Below, one piece after another: positions 16,347 to 21,316 of a DNA stretch of 21,316 bases (within the stretch, counting starts at the first letter, position 1; every line of letters begins with the position of its first letter). Source of the stretch: Chrysochromulina parva (Eukaryota > Haptophyta > Prymnesiales > Chrysochromulinaceae). The position numbers and the translations under genes are program-made. The notes beneath the pieces were generated by a model. The model was not told the origin of the DNA. It saw only the letters and a program-made list of their open reading frames with translations, and did not search any database. The stretch lies in assembly GCA_002887195.1 (NCBI GenBank), contig PJAB01000748.1:1-21316 (forward strand), in the 5' to 3' direction.

Positions 16347-17854
16347 TTCGGATGAGCCTCTTGACGCTCTTCCTCTTCCAGGTCGCTGCTTTCGCGAGCA
16401 CTTATCGATGTACAATCAGCAAGCACAGCTCGACGCGCATGCGCGTTCTCACCATGACCGCGCCCGTCGGCGACCTGTTCGCCGGCCAGGACGAGGAACG
16501 TAATGCACAGCTGCAGCTGCTCCGGCGAAGCTTCCTGGCGCCGACTGAGCAGGTGCAAGCGCCCCCGCCGACTGCTGCGCGAAGCATCGGGCTTTACCAT
16601 GACCTCCCGAGCACGCGCTGGAGCTTTGAAATCCTGCCACACCACCGGAAGGTCCTCAACGTCTTTCAACCGCAGTACACACTCATGTTCGAGAAGCTGC
16701 TGGCAACCCCGGAGCCGTGGCTTTACGCCCACGTCCTTCTGCCCGGCGGTGTGGAGAATCTGGCCAACCCAGAGTACGAGCTGCGACCCGGGACCAAGGC
16801 ACCACTGCACGGCACGCTCATGCAAATAGTCGCGGTCAAGCGGGAGGTCGACTCGCGCCTAACGCTTCTCGTGCAAGGACTAGCCCGAGGCTACGTGACC
16901 CGTTCAACGCAGGCGCTGCCGTACGCTCGCATGGACTTTGTCATTCTCCCCGACGATGAGCAGCTTGTGGCGAACGCCCGGCGCGTCTCGCACGCCTTGG
17001 GGGCGCAGAGCTCGCGCGCGCTCCGGAGGCGTCTGCTCTGTGCGGCGTCGGCTGCGGAGGAGGTCCACTGGCGCGCGTACGAGCACGCCAACACGACGCT
17101 CCAGCTGAGCCTATGTCAAGTGGAGACGGCTCTCGCCGAGCCGACGGCCCGCAACGAGCGAGCGGCTATAGACGCGAGCTTAGCGAGCACGATGCCAGAC
17201 CAGCAGCAGGAACTGCGGCGGCAACGGCGGCAGCGGCAGCAGCAGAAGAGGGAGTACGACGCTGTTGGTGCGGCAGCGGCCGCAGATAAGGAGCCATGCA
17301 GCGAGGAGGAGGAGGAGGACGACCTCTTTGCGGACGCGCCGGCGGTGCTCGACGCGCTCGAGCGAGCGCTCGACACGGCGGCTGATCCGGCCGAGCCGGT
17401 CGAGGTGGAGGCAGAGTGGGCGTTGTCCGTGCTCGAGGTGCAGGTGTGGCTCGAGCTCGATCATCTGCTGAGGACGCTCGCGCGGCTGCGCGGTGCAGGC
17501 AACCAGGCACCCGTGCCCACGCAGCTGCTTGGGCTGCTGCCGCCACCGCCCGCGTCCGGCTGGCCTACGGACTTTGCCCTCTCGGGAATGAGCACGCAGC
17601 TGCGCGAGCGATTTGAGGGCGCACGCAGCGAGGGCGAGGGCGCCGCTTTTGGGAGTGCGTTCGACTTCGTACCCGTGGACTTGGCGCACTACCCGTCGCG
17701 ACGGCGCGCGCAGCGGCTCAGCTGGGCCGTGTGGGCTGTCATCGGAGGCGAGGGGGTGAGGCTGCAGCCGCTGCTCGAGGTGCAGAGCACGAGCGACCGG
17801 CTGCGACTGGCACTCCGACGCATGCGCGATGTCAGGCAGAGCTTGGAAGCGTGA
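16328..17854 (+). CDS. Plastid-targeted LON substrate-binding-domain protein
   Basis: 508 residues from ATG 16328; in-frame alternatives are ATG 16241, 16343 and 16352. MLKREMLRMSLLTLFLFQVA followed by AFASTYR is a positively charged signal peptide with a Phe at the junction, then a Ser/Thr/Arg-rich stretch, so import into the plastid is likely. Residues about 100-211 fit the N-terminal domain of Lon protease: ILPHHRKVLNVFQPQYTLMF, LHGTLMQIVAVKREVDSRL, TLLVQGLARGYVTRS and YARMDFVILPDDE. No AAA+ ATPase or Ser-Lys protease domain follows, so this is a stand-alone LON-domain protein like those known in plant chloroplasts, whose job is poorly known but may be substrate recognition in proteolysis. 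The rest is helical, with a Gln/Arg-rich stretch (DQQQELRRQRRQRQQQKRE), an acidic run (CSEEEEEDDLF) and a last helical part ending MRDVRQSLEA. It follows FabZ by 182 bases. Confidence 0.82.
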   Translation: MLKREMLRMSLLTLFLFQVAAFASTYRCTISKHSSTRMRVLTMTAPVGDLFAGQDEERNAQLQLLRRSFLAPTEQVQAPPPTAARSIGLYHDLPSTRWSFEILPHHRKVLNVFQPQYTLMFEKLLATPEPWLYAHVLLPGGVENLANPEYELRPGTKAPLHGTLMQIVAVKREVDSRLTLLVQGLARGYVTRSTQALPYARMDFVILPDDEQLVANARRVSHALGAQSSRALRRRLLCAASAAEEVHWRAYEHANTTLQLSLCQVETALAEPTARNERAAIDASLASTMPDQQQELRRQRRQRQQQKREYDAVGAAAAADKEPCSEEEEEDDLFADAPAVLDALERALDTAADPAEPVEVEAEWALSVLEVQVWLELDHLLRTLARLRGAGNQAPVPTQLLGLLPPPPASGWPTDFALSGMSTQLRERFEGARSEGEGAAFGSAFDFVPVDLAHYPSRRRAQRLSWAVWAVIGGEGVRLQPLLEVQSTSDRLRLALRRMRDVRQSLEA

Positions 17855-18145
17855 GATCAGCGTCGCCGGATCTCCAGAAAAGATAAAACCCCGCCCGGGC
17901 GCATGGGATGGTTTGGGCGCAGGGGACGGGAACCAGATCCCCAGGTACGGACGTTCCTTACGAATCACCTGTTCACTGACGTACTGTTCAGTGACGACCT
18001 TCTGCGCCTTCCCGGCTTCCGTGTTCTCCCGTGAAGCGCGATCCGCCGTGCCGAGTGTGAAATACAACCGAGGCAGGTGTATCTGGCTCGCCGGACTCCT
18101 GCATGTGGGCGCACGGCCACGGGCGACCGGGCGGGCCCCCGATTT
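17855..18145. other. Spacer, no supported gene
   Basis: Downstream of the LON-domain gene. Contains the near-repeat ACGTACTGTTCAGTGACG region (17978-17995) with a small inverted motif (TTCACTGA...TTCAGTGA close together). No coding or RNA gene was recognised. Confidence 0.4.
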
Positions 18146-18170
18146 GAACTGACCTGAACTGAACTGAACT
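18146..18170. repeat. (GAACT)5 pentanucleotide repeat
   Basis: Five units, the second being GACCT. It lies directly before the CCGGT-containing tandem repeat. Confidence 0.9.
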
Positions 18171-18248
18171 GCGTCCCGGCTACCCCACTGTGTCTTTTTA
18201 CCGGTACGTGTGTGTCCCGGCTCCCCCCGGTGTCTTTTTACCGGTACG
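18171..18248. repeat. Two tandem units of a dispersed repeat; inverted copy at 21198-21238
   Basis: Unit A (18171-18208) and unit B (18212-18248) share GTCCCGGCT, a C-rich stretch, then TGTCTTTTTACCGGTACG. Bases 18207-18247 are a perfect 41-base inverted match to 21198-21238. The unit sits about 90 bases before the GUCD1-like start and may act in its promoter, or be a remnant of a mobile element. Confidence 0.9.
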
Positions 18249-18338
18249 ATTCCACATGGTTGACGGGGCCCAACAAGGGCTCACGCGATTCCTCAACAAC
18301 TTCCTCGGAGGTGGAATTGTGTAGGCCGCCTCCACGAC

Positions 18339-19313
18339 ATGGTCTGCCTTGGCATGGGTCAACGTGGCGGCCGCCTCGTGCCGCACGTGCGCCAGTCATT
18401 CAATTGGGACTGTGGCTTGGCGTGCACGGAGATGGTGCTCCGTGCACTGGGAGTGGCGCCAGCCGAGTGCTCACTGAAGGCGCTGAGCAAGCAGGTGCCC
18501 ACGACGACCACGTGGACCGTCGACCTGGCCTACCTGATGCGTGCGTACGGCGTCCAATTCCGCTACTGCACGAGGACGGTGGGGGTAGACTCCTCGTACA
18601 AAAACAAGGAGTTCTACAAGGACACGCTCGACGAGGACACAGCGCGCGTGATGGACCTCTTCAGCAAGGCAGAGGAGCACCAGCTCGTCATCGAGCATCG
18701 CACGGTCAGCCCGAACGAGCTGGTCGAGCTGCTGCGCGTCCCGCAGCAGAATATGGTCATGACACTCGTCGACCGGCGGTATTTGTACAATTCGAGCTGG
18801 ATAGGTCGCGTCTTCAGCGGCGCCTCGGGCTTCGTGGGTCATTACGTGCTGCTTGTGGGCTATGACGCCGTGCGGGACGGCTACTACCTCCACGACCCGG
18901 GGCGCACCCCCGAACCCGAGTTTGCGAGCTCGAGCGACTTGCACCGCGCGCGCGTGGCTCACGGCACTGATGAGGACTTAATCATCATCCCGTGGGAAGA
19001 TAACCACGCGCCGGCGCGGATGCTCCGGCGTGCGCAGAAGCCCGACCTGCTGCTGAGCGACCTCGGTCTCGGCGCGAGTGTTGCCGCTTGCCACGGTGGC
19101 GGCAGTAGCAGCGGCGACGGCGACAGCGGCGGCAGCAGCGGCAGCAGCGGCAGCAGCGACAGTGGAAGAGACGCTCGTGACTCGCCCACCCACACAGGAG
19201 GCAGTGGCTCGCCTTCCCCGACGGGCTACTCGTTCACGCTGCCGAAGACGTCCACGGGCGGTCGTGGCGGCTCCTCGGAGGAGGAGCATCAGCTCGGCGA
19301 GTACCTTAGATGA
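18339..19313 (+). CDS. GUCD1/AtGC1-type guanylyl-cyclase-like (papain-like fold) protein
   Basis: 324 residues from ATG 18339 (G at -3 and +4); TAG lies just upstream. Strong match to the Guanylate_cyc_2 family (plant GC1, human GUCD1): LVPHVRQSFNWDCGLACTEM (13-32), TTWTVDLAYLMRAYGVQFRY (58-76), VMTLVDRRYLY, GHYVLLVGYDAVRDGYYLHD (167-186) and HGTDEDLIIIPW (208-219). The plant protein was reported to make cGMP, but the fold and the Cys25, His168 and Asp186 pattern resemble C39-type papain-like peptidases, so the enzyme activity of the family is uncertain. The C-terminal 90 residues are a Ser/Gly-rich tail coded by GGC/AGC triplets ending EEEHQLGEYLR. There is no signal peptide, so it is probably cytosolic. 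The family assignment is firm; the biochemical role is open. Confidence 0.9.
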   Translation: MVCLGMGQRGGRLVPHVRQSFNWDCGLACTEMVLRALGVAPAECSLKALSKQVPTTTTWTVDLAYLMRAYGVQFRYCTRTVGVDSSYKNKEFYKDTLDEDTARVMDLFSKAEEHQLVIEHRTVSPNELVELLRVPQQNMVMTLVDRRYLYNSSWIGRVFSGASGFVGHYVLLVGYDAVRDGYYLHDPGRTPEPEFASSSDLHRARVAHGTDEDLIIIPWEDNHAPARMLRRAQKPDLLLSDLGLGASVAACHGGGSSSGDGDSGGSSGSSGSSDSGRDARDSPTHTGGSGSPSPTGYSFTLPKTSTGGRGGSSEEEHQLGEYLR

Positions 19314-20099
19314 CAGCCATACCGCAGGTGGGTCGAAAGCCCGTTAGGCATAACCATAAGGCATAAGGCAATGGTGCGAGTTCCGCCCGTCGGAGCCGAC
19401 GTCGACGGTCGCGATGCGTGAAAGATGAACTTATATGTCAAGCGCGTGCCGGCCCCATGTTACTAGGGAAAATCGCGGGCCGGGGGGGGGTATTTATAGG
19501 CTCGAGGGTTGAGTCGTTTATGAATCGAGAATGTGGACTATACACAATCGGAGGCCGGTGCCGGGCGGTGGGACTGGCCTACTGCGTACCGTACACGTAC
19601 GACTATAAATATTAGATTATGCATTATCGGATCGTTTGCATTAAGATGACCACGCAGAGGACGATTCGTCCCCTGAAAAATCTCAAGTCCGGTCCGAAGA
19701 CGCGGGTTCGGCTGCCCCGCGCACCCCGCTCGGCTGGGGCTCCCGCCCCAGACCCCAGAACCCCTCGCCCCCTCGCCCCCTGCCCCCCAGACCTCAGTGT
19801 ACACACCAGCTGGAGGCCCCTGACCTGAGCTGGAGCCCTGGCACTGAGCGCTTCCGGCACACCCGAATCCCTCAGCCACCTCATGACGAAAACCCCATCG
19901 GCGGGGCCCATGCGCATGCCCCCATCCCCGCCCGCCGCACCGTCACCGGCCCGCCGCCGCCGCTTCCCTTCGCGTCGCAACGGGAAGCCGAGAGTAGTGG
20001 CAGCAGAGACACTGCTTGTCTCTGTCGATCGTCGTCGCCAGCGAGAGACGCATCGAGAGCACATCACTGTAGCGGCTGCAGAGGTGACTGGTGCGCGCT
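19314..20099. other. Spacer between convergent genes, no supported gene
   Basis: 786 bases between the 3' ends of the GUCD1-like (+) and ankyrin (-) genes. Seen here: a short repeat AGGCATAACCATAAGGCATAAGGC (in parts, 19347-19370), a G-run at 19482-19490, a TATAAATATTAG stretch near 19609-19620 and C-rich runs (19735-19790). Open frames on both strands are Pro/Arg-rich and lack domains. It may hold long 3' UTRs or a non-coding transcript. Confidence 0.5.
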
Positions 20100-20969
20100 T
20101 CAGGAATTGACGCAGCACGCCTCATTGCGCAACTTCGGCGGAGGCGGCGGTGCAACTGACTTGAGGTAGTCCTCAATTGCGCTGTCGCCAGTGCGATACC
20201 TCGAATCCTCGGCCATCGACAACGCCGTCATGAAGCCAACCTTGGCGTACACGTCGGCGCCGGTTCCTCCGCGCTCCATGATAGCCTTGGTGGCGCGCAG
20301 GAAGCCCGCCTTGATGGCGAAGTGCAGGGGCATCATCCCTTCGTAGGGAGACTTCTTCAGGATGATGTCTGTGGACGCGCCGTTGGCCAGCAGCTCCAGC
20401 GCCGTCTCCTCGTAGTTGCCGCTGCCCCCTTGCCCGGCGGCAAGTACGCCTCCGGCGTTGCTGAGCACCTCCGCGCCAGCGTCCAGCAGCAGTTTTGCCA
20501 CCACTGGATAAAAGTGCGCGTTGGGCTTGTCCTCCTTCTCGGACGGCCCGCCTGCCACCAGGTTCAGAGCGGTCTGCATCAACGATGTCCGCAGCGTCAC
20601 GTCCGCCCCGTGCTCCAGCAGCCACGACGTGGTCTCGGGCACCCCCTTCATGGCGGCGTACGTTAGCGCGCTGGCGCCACGATTGGACACTGCGTTCACG
20701 TCTGCGCCCGCGGCGTGAAGCAGTTCCAGCACCGCCGGCGTGGCGTTGCCGGCCGCGAAGATGAAGGGGGTGGCGTCGTTGCGCCCGCGCGCGTGCACGT
20801 TTGCGTCCTTAGCCAAGAGGAGCTTTACGCAGTCCACGGAGCCGCCCAACGCCGCCTCGTGCAAGGCCGTGTTGCCGTCGCCCCAGGGCGCGTTCACCGC
20901 GGCGCCGGCGGCCAACGCAGCGGTGAGCGCCTTCAGGTCGCCCGCCTGCGCGGCAGCTTGAGGGGACAT
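20100..20969 (-). CDS. Ankyrin-repeat protein
   Basis: 289 residues from ATG 20969; the open frame farther upstream starts only with GTG. Ankyrin repeats bind other proteins. Visible repeats: MSPQAAAQAGDLKALTAALA with AGAAVNAPWGD; GNTALHEAALGGSVDCVKLL with AKDANVHARG; ATPFIFAAGNATPAVLELLH with AAGADVNAVSN; ASALTYAAMKGVPETTSWLL with EHGADVTLRTS; QTALNLVAG with VAKLLLDAGAEV; YEETALELLANGAST; and MMPLHFAIKAGFLRATKAIM. That makes about six to seven repeats filling the whole protein, with no other domain, signal peptide or membrane segment. The end is VAPPPPPKLRNEACCVNS: the two cysteines four and five from the end could be lipid-modified, but CVNS is a poor prenylation box. It converges with the GUCD1-like gene. 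Confidence 0.88.
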   Translation of the reverse strand: MSPQAAAQAGDLKALTAALAAGAAVNAPWGDGNTALHEAALGGSVDCVKLLLAKDANVHARGRNDATPFIFAAGNATPAVLELLHAAGADVNAVSNRGASALTYAAMKGVPETTSWLLEHGADVTLRTSLMQTALNLVAGGPSEKEDKPNAHFYPVVAKLLLDAGAEVLSNAGGVLAAGQGGSGNYEETALELLANGASTDIILKKSPYEGMMPLHFAIKAGFLRATKAIMERGGTGADVYAKVGFMTALSMAEDSRYRTGDSAIEDYLKSVAPPPPPKLRNEACCVNS

Positions 20970-21102
20970 TGAAGGCTCCGCTGGCTGCGCGGCTAGACCG
21001 CTCTCTGTGATTCCCGCACAAACCACAGGCGCTCTTGATTCTCGTGCCTAATTTGGTTATCTCTCGAAAAAATACTTTTTGACCCGTTCAAAGACATTGG
21101 GT

Positions 21103-21257
21103 GGAGCCGCCGGGACACACGATACCCGATGTTGAGACAAACATACAGGGCCAATCTATGTACCGGTAAATGTGAAAAACCTGGACAAGGGTACCGGGTA
21201 CCGGTAAAAAGACACCGGGGGGAGCCGGGACACACACGGGACACACGGGACACGCGG
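21103..21257. repeat. Cluster of CCGGT/ACACACGGG repeats upstream of the ankyrin gene
   Basis: Bases 21198-21238 are the exact inverted copy of 18207-18247. A second TACCGGTA lies at 21162-21169, GTACCGGGTACC at 21191-21202, a diverged GGAGCCGCCGGGACACAC at 21103-21120, and ACACACGGG/ACACACGGG tandem units at 21232-21250. The cluster is 130-290 bases upstream of the ankyrin start and would lie in its promoter region. The last 60 bases of the window are A/C-rich with CAACAACAACAAAC. Confidence 0.85.
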
Positions 21258-21316
21258 ACGCACAAAGGCACACAGACCAATCTCACAACCAGCCAAACCC
21301 ACCAACAACAACAAAC

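Noticed and set aside
17180..18067. Minus-strand frame of 295 residues over the LON-domain gene
   Set aside because: No domain; the plus strand carries an LON domain and plastid leader across the same bases.
20969..21026. N-terminal extension of the ankyrin protein
   Set aside because: It begins with GTG, which is not a usual eukaryotic start; the first ATG is at 20969.
18171..21257. A complete DNA transposon between the inverted repeats
   Set aside because: No transposase is encoded inside; both genes are ordinary cellular families and no target-site duplication could be confirmed.

Overview
The window looks like nuclear DNA of a GC-rich, single-celled alga whose plastid derives from a red alga by secondary endosymbiosis. 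A haptophyte is my best guess and a stramenopile is the alternative. The evidence is as follows. There are no operons or ribosome binding sites. Short spliceosomal introns are visible (AAG|GTAAGT ... TTCAG). Eukaryote-only families are present (JMJD6, F-box, GUCD1/AtGC1, EF-hand). Codons are strongly GC-ending and Ser/Gly/Pro simple-sequence tracts are common. Two genes, FabZ and a LON-domain protein, start with a signal peptide ending in an A-x-F/A-F junction, the usual mark of import into a complex red plastid. The taxon is an inference; nothing in the sequence proves it.

Left part (1-5.2 kb): a GGC-rich tract best read on the minus strand as an extensin-like SPPPP protein, then three minus-strand coding regions that can only be read by changing frame. 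These are a coiled-coil protein (about 1098-2265), a SPRY plus leucine-rich-repeat protein (2588-3729) and an unrecognised protein (4157-4921). They are either decaying genes or intact genes damaged by assembly indels. Spacers and small tandem repeats lie between them.

Middle part (5.2-13.8 kb): a calmodulin-like EF-hand gene with a likely second exon, a (GAGT)n microsatellite, a long coiled-coil protein, a glycosyltransferase-like gene with a clear intron, a weak coding-like stretch, and a divergent pair. That pair is an F-box gene (-) and a large protein with two tandem glycosyltransferase-like halves (+), sharing a 217-base promoter region that carries ACCGGT palindromes.

Right part (13.8-21.3 kb) is intact and gene-dense: JMJD6-type JmjC hydroxylase (-), divergent from plastid FabZ (+); a plastid LON-domain protein (+); a GUCD1/AtGC1-type protein (+); and an ankyrin-repeat protein (-). 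A perfect 41-base inverted repeat (18207-18247 and 21198-21238) brackets the last two genes.

The genes do not form one pathway. The visible links are two neighbouring plastid-targeted proteins (fatty-acid synthesis and a LON-domain protein), two glycosyltransferase-like genes with a possible cell-wall-type glycoprotein at the left edge, and two divergent promoter regions. I found no CRISPR array, rRNA, tRNA, viral genome or complete transposon.
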